NCBI RefSeq assembly: GCF_015070375.1
Contig: NZ_JADCLL010000001.1
Coordinates: forward strand, 64,501 to 128,500
Source of the DNA: Nocardioides kribbensis
GTDB lineage: Bacteria > Actinomycetota > Actinomycetes > Propionibacteriales > Nocardioidaceae
DNA length: 64,000 nucleotides
Reading direction: 5' to 3'
Shown here: positions 1 to 7,757 of the stretch, piece after piece
How the letters are laid out: each line of letters starts with the position of its first letter
Position numbering within the stretch: position 1 is the first letter of the stretch
Position numbers and translations under genes: made by a program
Notes under the pieces: generated by a model
The model's database searches: none
What the model was told of the DNA's origin: nothing
Seen by the model: only the letters and a program-made list of their open reading frames with translations

Positions 1-409
1 CGACGCTGCGCGCCGTGGTCCTGAGGTACTCCGCGTAGCCGCCGTGGGTGTCGATGCCCGGGAACTGGCTGGTCTCGCAGTGCACGTCGTCGCCCGAGCG
101 GCAGGCCCGGCACAGCCCGCAGGTGACGAGCGGGTGCATGATCACCTTGTCGCCCTCGGCGACGTGGGTGACCGCGCTGCCGACCGCCTCCACCCAGCCG
201 GCGTTCTCGTGGCCGATCGTGTAGGGCAGCTGCACCTGGGACTTCTCGGCCCACTGGCCCTCGAGGATGTGCAGGTCGGTGCGGCACACCCCGGCGCCCC
301 CGATGCGCACGACGACGTCGAAGGGGCCGGTGGGCTCGGGCTTGGGGACCTCGGTCATCTGCAGGTCCTGGTGGTAGCCGACCACCTGGACGGCGCGCAT
401 CGTGCTCAT
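1..409 (-). CDS. Zinc-dependent alcohol dehydrogenase, N-terminal part (3' end outside window)
   Basis: The visible 136 residues are the GroES-like catalytic domain of a medium-chain Zn alcohol dehydrogenase that oxidises alcohols with a nicotinamide cofactor in the cytoplasm. Seen: catalytic-zinc motif GVCRTDLH, GHENAGWV, and a structural-zinc cluster CGLCRACRSGDDVHC. The ATG at 409 overlaps the stop of the DUF59 gene (ATGA), so the two are translationally coupled. With the amidohydrolase and DUF59 genes upstream it matches the alcohol dehydrogenase of actinobacterial propane monooxygenase operons, where it would oxidise 2-propanol; that substrate is inferred from context. The gene runs off the left edge, so the NAD-binding domain is not seen. 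Confidence 0.9.
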   Translation of the reverse strand, partial: MSTMRAVQVVGYHQDLQMTEVPKPEPTGPFDVVVRIGGAGVCRTDLHILEGQWAEKSQVQLPYTIGHENAGWVEAVGSAVTHVAEGDKVIMHPLVTCGLCRACRSGDDVHCETSQFPGIDTHGGYAEYLRTTARSV

Positions 410-1245
410 GCGGAGAGCTCCTTCGTGCTGGTGGTGGGACGGGTGGTGATCTCGGTGAGCGGCACGAACGTCCGGTCGGGGTCGGGTCGCTCGCTCTGGT
501 CGGCCTCGGAGCCGGGGTAGCGGGTGGCGAGCAGGCCGCGGCAGAAGTGGGCGTTGCCGTCGATGGAGATGCGCGTCGAGCGGGCCCGGCGCAGCGCCAT
601 CGGCACCTCGCCCTCGGCGTACGGCGTGCCGTGCGCGTCGACGAGCACCGGCGAGGCCGGGTCGGTGTCCAGCCCGATCTCGCTCCTGCGGCGCAGCAGC
701 GAGCGGGTGACCTCGTCGTCGGGGAGGTCGCCGAGCACGACGTCGCCGACGCGGGCCTCCTCGAGGTCGCTCCGCGAGCGCAGCAGACCGGTCAGGGCCC
801 GCTCCATCGCGGCGGTGTGGGCCTTGCGCCGGAAGGTCTCGCGCAGCTCGTCGAGGTCCTGCTCGGCCTCGTGGCGGAACGTGCCGCGGTAGCCCGCGTC
901 GGTGGCGAGGCCGGCGTTGATGATCACCGAGTCGTGGTGGTCGTCGAGCTCGACGACCACCCGCCCGACGCCGGGCAGCGCGCTGACCGCGTCCTTGGCG
1001 TCGGAGGCCATGAGGTAGGCGAAGTTGGGCGAGCAGAAGGACGTGGGCAGCCGCAGGTGGACGGTGACGTCGGTGGGCCCGCCCGTGCCGACCTCGACGC
1101 TGCGCACGAAGCCCAGGTCGGTGATCGGCTCGTCGAGCTCGGGGTCGATGACGACGTCCATGGCCCGGCGGACGCGCTCCTCGTCGAGCCCGGCCCCCGG
1201 AGGGGGGTCGAGCCGCACGCGCGTGGTCAGGGTCGCGGGCGCCAT
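406..1245 (-). CDS. MIP18/DUF59 iron-sulfur assembly-type protein
   Basis: Predicted 279-aa cytoplasmic protein. The N-terminal ~110 residues are a MIP18/DUF59 domain with the hallmark DPELDEPITDLGFV segment. DUF59 proteins help insert or maintain Fe or Fe-S centres. The C-terminal ~170 residues are longer than a stand-alone DUF59 protein and are of a type I associate with propane/alkane monooxygenase clusters. Its ATG at 1245 overlaps the TGA of the amidohydrolase, and its TGA overlaps the ATG of the alcohol dehydrogenase, so all three form one operon. A role in maturing a diiron monooxygenase is an inference from gene neighbourhood; no monooxygenase gene lies in this window. Confidence 0.85.
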   Translation of the reverse strand: MAPATLTTRVRLDPPPGAGLDEERVRRAMDVVIDPELDEPITDLGFVRSVEVGTGGPTDVTVHLRLPTSFCSPNFAYLMASDAKDAVSALPGVGRVVVELDDHHDSVIINAGLATDAGYRGTFRHEAEQDLDELRETFRRKAHTAAMERALTGLLRSRSDLEEARVGDVVLGDLPDDEVTRSLLRRRSEIGLDTDPASPVLVDAHGTPYAEGEVPMALRRARSTRISIDGNAHFCRGLLATRYPGSEADQSERPDPDRTFVPLTEITTRPTTSTKELSA

Positions 1246-2288
1246 CACACGGCCGCCAGGTCGGCCCGCTCGGGCTGGCGCGGGCCGGTCGCGGTCTCGT
1301 CGGCGTCGGGCAGCCGCAGTCGCGCGGGCACCTCGAGGTCGTAGAGCTTGGCGGCGTTGAGGCCGAGGATCTTCTTCTTCTGCTCCAGGGTGATCGGGGC
1401 GTACTCGCCGAGCTCCTCGGGGATCTGGAAGTCCACGAACGACTCCACCAGCCACTTCGGGGTCCAGATGGCGTAGTCGCTGGAGAAGAGGATCCGGTCC
1501 TCCCCGATCCAGTAGAGGAGCTCGCCCATGATCTGGGCGAAGTACTTCGGCCGGGTGTGGATGAACGGCATCGCGACCGCGAGCCCGCCGTAGACGTTGG
1601 GCTCCTGGGTGGCGATCCAGCAGAAGTCCTCCAGGCGGGGCAGGCCCACGTGCTCGACGATGAAGTTGAGGTCGGTGAAGTCGCTGGCGATGTGGTCGAT
1701 GTCGGCCACGTCGAAGGCGTCGCGGTCGAGCGGACGGATCGTGGGGCCCTTGTGCACGTGGATGTTGCGGATGCCCAGCTCCCGGCACGCCTCGAAGTAG
1801 CGCACCGCCCACGGGTCGTCGAGCTTCCAGCCGCGTGAGTCGCCGTGCCACTCGGCGGTGTAGAGCTTCACGCCCTTGAGGCCGTACTTCTCGGCGTCGG
1901 CGTGGAGCTGCTCGAGGCCCTGCTCGCCGTTGCGCGGGTCGAAGTTGTGGTTGTAGGTGAGCTTGTCGGGGTGGGCCTGGGCGAGGGCGAAAGCCTCCTC
2001 GGACTGGCCGAAGCCGGTGTTGTAGAACTCCTTGAGGTAGGCCGGCTGGAAGATCGCGTGGTCGGCGTAGCCGTCGGTGAAGACGTCCTTCATCAGCCGC
2101 TCGCCGCCCTGGTAGAGGTACTCCTCGTAGCCCCACTGCTCCGACTCGGGGCTGAGGTTGCGGTGGTAGTCGTAGAAGCAGTCGATGAACTGCTTGCCGT
2201 GGATGTTGCGCTGGTTCTCCGGCCGCGCGTCCCACAGCGCGATGTGCGCGTCGACGATGTAGAAGTCCTCACCGTTCTTGCTGTACAT
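1245..2288 (-). CDS. Amidohydrolase-family protein of the propane-oxidation type
   Basis: Predicted 347-aa amidohydrolase_2 (TIM-barrel metal hydrolase) family protein. It begins MYSKNGEDFYIVDAHIALWD. The first metal motif is degenerate: the usual DxHxH reads DAHIA, with Ala at the second His. Later landmarks are kept: HVHKGP, IVEHVGLPR and a late Asp in FSSDYAIWTPKW. Members of this clade sit next to propane/alkane monooxygenases and their reaction is not settled; a folding or metal-delivery role has been suspected. The start is supported by AGAGGGGA 5-8 nt upstream of the ATG. It is the first gene of the leftward operon, divergent from the GAF/Fis regulator. Confidence 0.85.
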   Translation of the reverse strand: MYSKNGEDFYIVDAHIALWDARPENQRNIHGKQFIDCFYDYHRNLSPESEQWGYEEYLYQGGERLMKDVFTDGYADHAIFQPAYLKEFYNTGFGQSEEAFALAQAHPDKLTYNHNFDPRNGEQGLEQLHADAEKYGLKGVKLYTAEWHGDSRGWKLDDPWAVRYFEACRELGIRNIHVHKGPTIRPLDRDAFDVADIDHIASDFTDLNFIVEHVGLPRLEDFCWIATQEPNVYGGLAVAMPFIHTRPKYFAQIMGELLYWIGEDRILFSSDYAIWTPKWLVESFVDFQIPEELGEYAPITLEQKKKILGLNAAKLYDLEVPARLRLPDADETATGPRQPERADLAAV

Positions 2289-2376
2289 GCTCGATCCCCT
2301 CTGGACGGGTGACGGGTGTCACACCTGGTCTGGCTCGACCGTAGGCAGCCGGCGGGGGTGTCGCCGAGGGGTGCCG

Positions 2377-2393
2377 TGTCTCAATCTGAGACA
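2377..2393. promoter_or_regulatory. Perfect palindromic operator between divergent promoters
   Basis: TGTCTCA-ATC-TGAGACA is a perfect 7+7 bp inverted repeat with a 3-bp spacer. It lies 89 bp upstream of the amidohydrolase start and 63 bp upstream of the regulator start. It is probably the binding site of the adjacent Fis-type regulator, acting on one or both divergent promoters. A shorter dyad (GGTGT-C-ACACC, 2315-2325) lies closer to the amidohydrolase gene and is less certain. Confidence 0.7.
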
Positions 2394-2455
2394 GCGGGGC
2401 ATGCCGTGGGCGGCGTCCCCGACGTAACGTGGGTCACACGACGGGGAGGTGGGAC

Positions 2456-3952
2456 GTGGACGACGAGGTGGTGCCTCTGCGCGCGCGCCAGGTCGCACCG
2501 GGCGGTCCGGTGCCCGAGCGGGTGCTGGCCAGCTGGCAGCGCAGCGAGGACTACGGCGTGCCCCTCGACGAGGTCGACCCCGCCTTCGCCGGCGCCGTCG
2601 ACACCGAGTCGCTCTTCTTCGAGTGCGGGCGCGAGGTGCTCGGCGGCCTGCACGCCACCCTGGCCTCGGAGCCGGTCTCGCTGATGCTCACCGACCACGA
2701 GGGTCTGGTGCTCGACCGGCTCTGCGGTGACAGCACCCTGCTGCGCGCCCTCGACCGGGTGCACCTCGCGCCGGGGTTCGCCTTCTCCGAGCGCGACGCC
2801 GGCACCAACGGGCTGGCGCTGGCGCTGGCCGACCGGGTGCCGACCCTCGTGCACGCCGAGCAGCACTACAGCGCCAGCCTGTGCGGCTACACCTGCGCCG
2901 CGGTGCCCGTGCACGACCCCGTGACCGGGCGCCTCGAGGGCAGCGTCAACCTCACGACCTGGTCGCGCTCCTCCAGCGACCTGCTGCTCGCGCTCGCCCA
3001 GTCGGCGGCCGGCACGACCGCCGCCCTCATGCTGGCCCGCTCGCAGGGCCGCTCGCCCCGCCCGCAGCCGCGCGGTCAGGTCTACCGCGTGGAGTCGGCC
3101 CGCGCGGTCAGCGGCTCGGCGACCCTGGCCGCCGCGCTCTCGGCGGCCTGGAACGCACCCGTGGCCGAGGCGGCCGCCGGGCTCGCGGCCGGACACGTCG
3201 TGCTCGTGCTCGGGGAGCCCGGATCGGGCCGGGCGACGCTCGGTGCCCAGGCGCTGCGGCAGGTGAGCCCACGCGACCGGATCCTCAGTGCGACCCCGCC
3301 CGACCCGCGCGACGTCGACGCCTGGCTCGACCTGTGGACCCCCGAGCTGGGCAAGGCCGGCACGGGGTTCGTCGTCGCCGACGTCGACACCCTCCCGCTG
3401 TGGGCCGCCGAGCGGCTGCGCGACCTGCTCGCCGCGACCGGCACGCGTGGCGGTGCTGCCACCGCGACCCGGTTGGTGCTCACCGCGCAGGACCTCCACG
3501 ACGTGCCCGCGTCGCTGGCCCCGCTGGTGGGTGCGGTGGTCGGCGTACCCCCGCTGCGGGAGCGCCCCGACGACGTCGTGCCGCTGGCCGCCCACCTGGG
3601 CCGGCGCCACCGTGGCCGCGACCTCGGCTTCACCCCCGCCGCCGAGCGCGTGCTGCGCGACGCGTCGTGGCCCGACAACGTCGACCAGCTGGCCCGGGTG
3701 GTGCGCGACGCCGGTCGCCTCACCGACGTCGTCGACGTGCGGCACCTGCCCGCCGACCTGCGCAGGGCCAGCGCGCACCGGCTGACGCGGCTGGAGGCGG
3801 TGGAACGCGACGAGATCGCACGCGCCCTGGCCCGGCCGGGGGCCACGGTGACGGCGGCGGCCCGGGAGCTGGGGCTCAGCCGCGCCACGATGTACCGCAA
3901 GCTGGCCCACTACGACCTCAGCGCCCCCGGCCGCGAGGCACGGGAGCGCTGA
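2456..3952 (+). CDS. GAF-domain, Fis-type transcriptional activator (AcoR/MimR-like, no sigma-54 motif)
   Basis: Predicted 498-aa regulator. Residues ~65-175 form a GAF sensor domain (DAGTNGLALAL, HYSASLCGYTCAAVPV). Residues ~245-400 are a degenerate AAA+ module: the P-loop reads GEPGSGRAT, the Walker B region is FVVADVDTLP, and no GAFTGA sigma-54 contact loop is present. The C-terminus is a Fis helix-turn-helix (TVTAAARELGLSRATMYRKL). It resembles MimR of Mycolicibacterium smegmatis, which activates a propane monooxygenase operon. GTG at 2456 is preferred over GTG 2429 because GGGGAGGTGG sits just upstream of it. It is divergent from the propane-type accessory operon, which it probably controls. 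Confidence 0.88.
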   Translation: MDDEVVPLRARQVAPGGPVPERVLASWQRSEDYGVPLDEVDPAFAGAVDTESLFFECGREVLGGLHATLASEPVSLMLTDHEGLVLDRLCGDSTLLRALDRVHLAPGFAFSERDAGTNGLALALADRVPTLVHAEQHYSASLCGYTCAAVPVHDPVTGRLEGSVNLTTWSRSSSDLLLALAQSAAGTTAALMLARSQGRSPRPQPRGQVYRVESARAVSGSATLAAALSAAWNAPVAEAAAGLAAGHVVLVLGEPGSGRATLGAQALRQVSPRDRILSATPPDPRDVDAWLDLWTPELGKAGTGFVVADVDTLPLWAAERLRDLLAATGTRGGAATATRLVLTAQDLHDVPASLAPLVGAVVGVPPLRERPDDVVPLAAHLGRRHRGRDLGFTPAAERVLRDASWPDNVDQLARVVRDAGRLTDVVDVRHLPADLRRASAHRLTRLEAVERDEIARALARPGATVTAAARELGLSRATMYRKLAHYDLSAPGREARER

Positions 3953-3984
3953 GGAGGACCTGAGGTGGACGCGGGGAGTCGCGG

Positions 3985-4308
3985 TCAGCCGACCTGCATC
4001 TCGCCCAGCTCGGACCAGTCGGTCCCGGGGGCCTCGAGGCTCACGATCTTCGGGGTGGAGACGAGGTAGGGCGGCAGGTCCTGCTGGGCCTGCTTGAAGT
4101 GGTCGGAGGAGACGTGGGCGCCACCGGCGTCACCGTCGCGGAAGGCCTCCACCAGCACGTACTCGTGGGCGTCGTCGAGGCTGCGCGACCAGTCGAACCA
4201 CAGGCAGCCCTCCTCGGCGCGGGTGGCCTCGGTGAAGGGCCGAGAGATCTCGGGCCAGTCCTCGGCGTGCTCGGGCTTGATCTGGAACTTCGCGGTGATG
4301 AAGATCAT
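3985..4308 (-). CDS. Antibiotic biosynthesis monooxygenase (ABM) domain protein
   Basis: Predicted 107-aa protein with the whole length occupied by an ABM/dimeric alpha-beta barrel fold: MIFITAKFQIKPEHAEDW at the start, EEGCLWFDWSRS, then YVLVEAFRDGDAGGAHVSSDHFK. Family members include quinol monooxygenases such as YgiN and small haem-degrading or polyketide-modifying enzymes; they work as homodimers without cofactors. The exact substrate cannot be read from the sequence. AGGAGAGCCG lies before the ATG. It converges on the GAF regulator gene with a 32-bp gap and starts about 100 bp downstream of the 49-aa gene on the same strand. Confidence 0.85.
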   Translation of the reverse strand: MIFITAKFQIKPEHAEDWPEISRPFTEATRAEEGCLWFDWSRSLDDAHEYVLVEAFRDGDAGGAHVSSDHFKQAQQDLPPYLVSTPKIVSLEAPGTDWSELGEMQVG

Positions 4309-4411
4309 CGGCTCTCCTCGGTGCTGGTCTGGTGCTGGTCTCGTGCGGGTCTGGTGCAGGCCCGGTGTCGGCGTCCTGCCGGTCGGGGTCCGCGCGGTGC
4401 GGCGCGTGCGC

Positions 4412-4561
4412 TCAGCGCGGGCGCTTGGCCCGGCGCTCCTGCACGGTCGTCTGCACCTTGGCGGCGGCCGCCTTGATGCGTGCCTGGTTCTCGGGCTTGC
4501 GCGCCTCGTCGTAGATCAGCTTCGCGACGCCGAGCTTGCCCATCTTCTTCATCATGCCCAT
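4412..4561 (-). CDS. Conserved 49-aa basic protein
   Basis: A 49-codon frame encodes a protein beginning MGMMKKMGKLGVAKLIYDEA and ending QERRAKRPR, with an intervening RKPENQARIKAAAAK helix. Lys/Arg-rich amphipathic helices and no membrane segment suggest a cytoplasmic, perhaps nucleic-acid- or membrane-surface-binding protein. I recognise similar short proteins in Nocardioides-type genomes but know no function. Three in-frame ATGs (4561, 4555, 4552) are possible; 4561 gives the longest product. No clear Shine-Dalgarno is visible. It is divergent from the spermidine-synthase-like gene at 4613. Confidence 0.65.
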   Translation of the reverse strand: MGMMKKMGKLGVAKLIYDEARKPENQARIKAAAAKVQTTVQERRAKRPR

Positions 4562-4612
4562 GCCGGGGAGGGTACCGAGGGGCCGAAGCGGGCACCGCCT
4601 AGGTTGGCCGGT

Positions 4613-5458
4613 GTGGGATCACAGGCGCCGTCGGGCGAGCCGGCCGGAGTGGCCGAGGCGACCGAGCCGGCCGAAGTGGTGGCCACCGAGCGCGCGCGGG
4701 GCTTCGTCGTGCGCGTCGGCGGCCGGGACCAGTCCCACGTCGACCTCGACGACCCCACGCGCCTGGAGTTCGGCTACGTGCGCCGCATGGGCGATGTCGT
4801 CGACGCCCACGGCGGGCCCGGGGCGCCGCTGCGCGTCGTGCACGTCGGCGGGGCCGGGCTGACCCTGCCGCGCTACGTCGCCCACACCCGGCCCCGGTCG
4901 AGCCAGGTGGTGCTCGAGCCCGACACCGCGCTCACCGCGCTGGTGCGCGAGCGGCTCCCGCTGCCGCGGCGCAGCGGCATCAGGGTGCGCCCCGTCGACG
5001 GCCGCACCGGCCTGGCGGAGCTCCGCGAGGGCTCCTTCGACCTCGTCGTCCTCGACGCGTACGCCGCCGGCCGGGTGCCCGCCGACCTCGTCACGCCGGC
5101 CGCCTTCGCCCTGGTCGCCCGCGCCCTGGCGCCGGACGGCCTGGCCCTGCTCAACCTCAGCGACCGCACGCCCTTCGCCCACACCCGCGACGTGCTGGCG
5201 GGCCTGCGGGTGCACCTGCCGCACCTCACGCTGAGCGCCGAGCCGCCGACCCTGAAGGGCCGCCGCGCCGGCAACCTCGTGGTGGTGGCGGGCCGGGCCG
5301 CGGAGCACCTCGCCGGAGGAGACCGGGCGCTGGCGCGCGGGGCGGTGAGTGCGGCCACGCCGTACGTCGTGCTCGACGCGGTGGGGGTGGCCAGCGGCTT
5401 CGGGGGAGGCACGCCCCTGCCCGAGCCGCCGGCGCCCGGCGGTCGTCCGGAGGGGTGA
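4613..5458 (+). CDS. Spermidine synthase-like (fused-MFS-type) methyltransferase-fold protein
   Basis: Predicted 281-aa protein with a Rossmann fold of the spermidine synthase family: LEFGYVRRMGDVVDA, the SAM/dcSAM-pocket glycine motif VVHVGGAGLTLPRYVA, VVLEPD, and FDLVVLDAYAAGRVPADLVT. Actinobacterial homologues are commonly annotated as fused MFS/spermidine synthase even when, as here, no membrane part is present; the true substrate is unknown. Start GTG 4613 is chosen because TAGGTT (4600-4605) ends 7 nt before it, the leaderless pattern seen across this window. The C-terminus ends in a Pro/Gly-rich tail. It is followed by the HIBADH-family gene on the same strand. Confidence 0.8.
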   Translation: MGSQAPSGEPAGVAEATEPAEVVATERARGFVVRVGGRDQSHVDLDDPTRLEFGYVRRMGDVVDAHGGPGAPLRVVHVGGAGLTLPRYVAHTRPRSSQVVLEPDTALTALVRERLPLPRRSGIRVRPVDGRTGLAELREGSFDLVVLDAYAAGRVPADLVTPAAFALVARALAPDGLALLNLSDRTPFAHTRDVLAGLRVHLPHLTLSAEPPTLKGRRAGNLVVVAGRAAEHLAGGDRALARGAVSAATPYVVLDAVGVASGFGGGTPLPEPPAPGGRPEG

Positions 5459-5493
5459 GCGGACCGGGCGCCCGGGCGACCTAGCGTGGCGCC

Positions 5494-6405
5494 ATGAGCG
5501 AGCAGAGCAGCACCCCCGCCCCCGTCGCGAGCGACGTCCCCGCCCCGTCGCCGGGCTCCGCGCCCCGCGTGGCCGTGCTCGGCACCGGCGTCATGGGCGC
5601 GGGCATGGCGCGCAACATCGCGGCCGCGGGGCTGGCGACCACGGTCTGGAACCGCACCCGCGAGCGGGCCGAGCCGCTGGCCGACGTCGCCACGGTGGCG
5701 TCGTCGGCCGCCGAGGCCGTCGACGGGGCCGACGTCGTCGTGACCATGCTCTACGACCTCGACAGCGTGGAGTCGGTGGTGCGCGAGGTCGCGCCGGCGA
5801 TGGGCGACGACGCCGTCTGGGTCCAGCAGAGCACGGTCGGAGTCGAGGGCTCCGACCGGCTCGTCGCCCTCGCCGAGGAGCTCGGCCTCACCCTCGTCGA
5901 CGCCCCCGTGCTCGGCACCCGCGGCCCGGCCGAGGCGGGCGCCCTGGTGGTGCTGGCCTCCGGGCCCGACGACGCCCGTGACCGGATCGCCCCGGTGCTC
6001 GACGCCGTGGGCAGCCGCACGATGTGGCTCGGCGCCGCCGGCGCGGGCTCCCGGCTGAAGATGGCGGCCAACGCCTGGGTGCTCACCGTGCTCGAGGGGG
6101 TGGCGGAGTCGCTGCGCCTGACCCGCGAGCTCGGCCTCGACCCGGCACTCTTCCTGGAGGCCGTCGAGGGAGGGGCGCTCGACGCGCCCTACGTGCAGCT
6201 CAAGGGCGGCGCCATGCTCGCCGGCGACGACGAGCCGTCCTTCGCCCTCAGCGGCGCGCTGAAGGACGCCGACCTCATCCTCGCCGCCGCACGCGGCGCC
6301 GGGCTGGACCTCACCCTGGTGCCGGGCGCGCGCGAGCACCTCGCCCGGGCCGCGGAGGCCGGGCTCGGCGACCGCGACATGTCGGCGTCCTACCGCGTCG
6401 ACTGA
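5494..6405 (+). CDS. NAD(P)-binding oxidoreductase of the 3-hydroxyisobutyrate dehydrogenase family
   Basis: Predicted 303-aa beta-hydroxyacid dehydrogenase. After a disordered Ser/Pro-rich N-terminus of ~24 residues it has the Rossmann motif VLGTGVMGAGMARNIAAAG, the NRTRERAE loop, the substrate-binding segment DAPVLGTRGPAEAGAL, and the catalytic-Lys region GSRLKMAANAW. The family reduces or oxidises beta-hydroxyacids (3-hydroxyisobutyrate, tartronate semialdehyde) with NAD(P). The exact substrate is undetermined; no valine-catabolism partners are adjacent. The -10-like TAGCGT (5482-5487) ends 6 nt before the ATG, so the mRNA is probably leaderless. Confidence 0.87.
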   Translation: MSEQSSTPAPVASDVPAPSPGSAPRVAVLGTGVMGAGMARNIAAAGLATTVWNRTRERAEPLADVATVASSAAEAVDGADVVVTMLYDLDSVESVVREVAPAMGDDAVWVQQSTVGVEGSDRLVALAEELGLTLVDAPVLGTRGPAEAGALVVLASGPDDARDRIAPVLDAVGSRTMWLGAAGAGSRLKMAANAWVLTVLEGVAESLRLTRELGLDPALFLEAVEGGALDAPYVQLKGGAMLAGDDEPSFALSGALKDADLILAAARGAGLDLTLVPGAREHLARAAEAGLGDRDMSASYRVD

Positions 6406-6463
6406 CCCGACGCGCCCGACCCGACCCGACCCGAGCCGACGCGCCCGGGCCGGCCCGGCCGGG

Positions 6464-7747
6464 TCAGGCGGTGCGCATGAACCCCACGGGGTCGTAGGAC
6501 AGCCCCGGGAAGACGCGGGCCACCGAGGCGTCGGCGAACCGGCTCGCGACCACCTCGCCGAGCACCTGGCGGTAGTCGGTGGTGACCAGCAGGTCGGCGT
6601 CGAGGGTCGTGTCGAGGCCGGGCCAGCGGCCGTAGTAGCGCCCGCCCCTGACCCCCGCGCCGGCGACGAGCATGACGTTGCCGTAGCCGTGGTCGAGGCC
6701 CTGGTTGCTGTTCTCCACGACCCGGCGGCCGAACTCGCTGAGCACGACCATCGTCACCTTGTCGCCCGTGGGGCCGAGGTCGTCGAAGAAGGCGGCGACG
6801 GACCCGGCGAGGTCGGCGGCGTTGCGGCGCATGTCGCCCCACTCCAGGGTGCCGAGGTTGGTGTGCATGTCCCAGTCGCCCTGGTCGACGGTGACGACCT
6901 CGACCCCGACGTCGCCGCGCACGACCCGCGCCACGTCGGCGAGGGCGCGACCGAGGTCGGTGGAGGGGTAGCGCCCGCGGCGGTCGACGGCGCGTTGGAC
7001 CGGCGCGAAGCCCTGCACGGAGTCGAAGGTCGCGCGCACCCCGCGCCCCAGCGGGCTGGTGTCGCCGCCCCACAGCGTGCGCAGCGAACGAGGACGCCCG
7101 CCGGTGGTGTCGTACTGGTCGGCGCCGGGGATCTCGACCGAGTCGACGTCCTTGACCGCGAAGACGGGCGCGCCGCCGTAGAGGGAGGTCGGCACGACCC
7201 CGAGCCCGACGTGGAGGCCCTCGAGCGGGGAGGCGTCGGCGTCACCGCCGATGAGCCGGTTGAGCCAGCCCACGCGGGCGGTCGAGCCGGGGGCGGCGTC
7301 CTCGAGCTCCTCCATGGCCGAGAAGTGCGAGCGGTTGGCCACCGGCAGCCCCGTCGCCTGGATCGCGGCCAGGCGCCCCGAGGTCCACAGCGGCAGCAGC
7401 GGCGAGAGCTGGGGGTGCAGCCCGAACATCGCGTCCTTGGCCAGCAGGCTCTCGGAGGGCACGGCGATGCGCGGGCGGGCCCGGTAGTAGGCCGGGTCGC
7501 CGTGGGGCACCACCAGGGACAGCCCGTCGGCGGCGCCGCGCAGCGACACCACCACCAGCACCGAGGAGGCGCTCGCGGCCCGTGCGGGCGAGGCGGTCAC
7601 CACGGCCGAGCCGATCGCGGTGGTGGCACCGGCGAGCGCGAGACCCCGGAACAGGCCGCGGCGGCTCAGGCCGAGGTACTCGGCGCAGCAGGGGGTGCCG
7701 GCCGGTGCGACGGCGCGGGGCCCGGCGGGAAGGGGGGAGGTCGTCAT
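6464..7747 (-). CDS. Tat-exported DUF1501 protein
   Basis: Predicted 427-aa DUF1501 protein. It carries a Tat signal (SRRGLFRGLALAGATTAIG followed by an ASPARA cleavage region near residue 57). The mature part has DUF1501 landmarks: VVVSLRGAADGLSLVVPHGD, NRSHFSAMEELEDA, the acidic metal-like segment DQGDWDMHTN, and VVLSEFGRRVVEN. DUF1501 proteins resemble sulfatase/alkaline-phosphatase folds but have no assigned reaction. It lies 10 bp downstream of the DUF1800 gene on the same strand. That pairing is conserved in many bacteria and suggests a joint extracytoplasmic role. Confidence 0.88.
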   Translation of the reverse strand: MTTSPLPAGPRAVAPAGTPCCAEYLGLSRRGLFRGLALAGATTAIGSAVVTASPARAASASSVLVVVSLRGAADGLSLVVPHGDPAYYRARPRIAVPSESLLAKDAMFGLHPQLSPLLPLWTSGRLAAIQATGLPVANRSHFSAMEELEDAAPGSTARVGWLNRLIGGDADASPLEGLHVGLGVVPTSLYGGAPVFAVKDVDSVEIPGADQYDTTGGRPRSLRTLWGGDTSPLGRGVRATFDSVQGFAPVQRAVDRRGRYPSTDLGRALADVARVVRGDVGVEVVTVDQGDWDMHTNLGTLEWGDMRRNAADLAGSVAAFFDDLGPTGDKVTMVVLSEFGRRVVENSNQGLDHGYGNVMLVAGAGVRGGRYYGRWPGLDTTLDADLLVTTDYRQVLGEVVASRFADASVARVFPGLSYDPVGFMRTA

Positions 7748-7757
7748 GGGGTCACCG

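Noticed and set aside
2429..2455. Earlier GTG start for the GAF/Fis regulator
   Set aside because: It would place the GGGGAGGTGG ribosome-binding site inside the gene; the start at 2456 is properly spaced.
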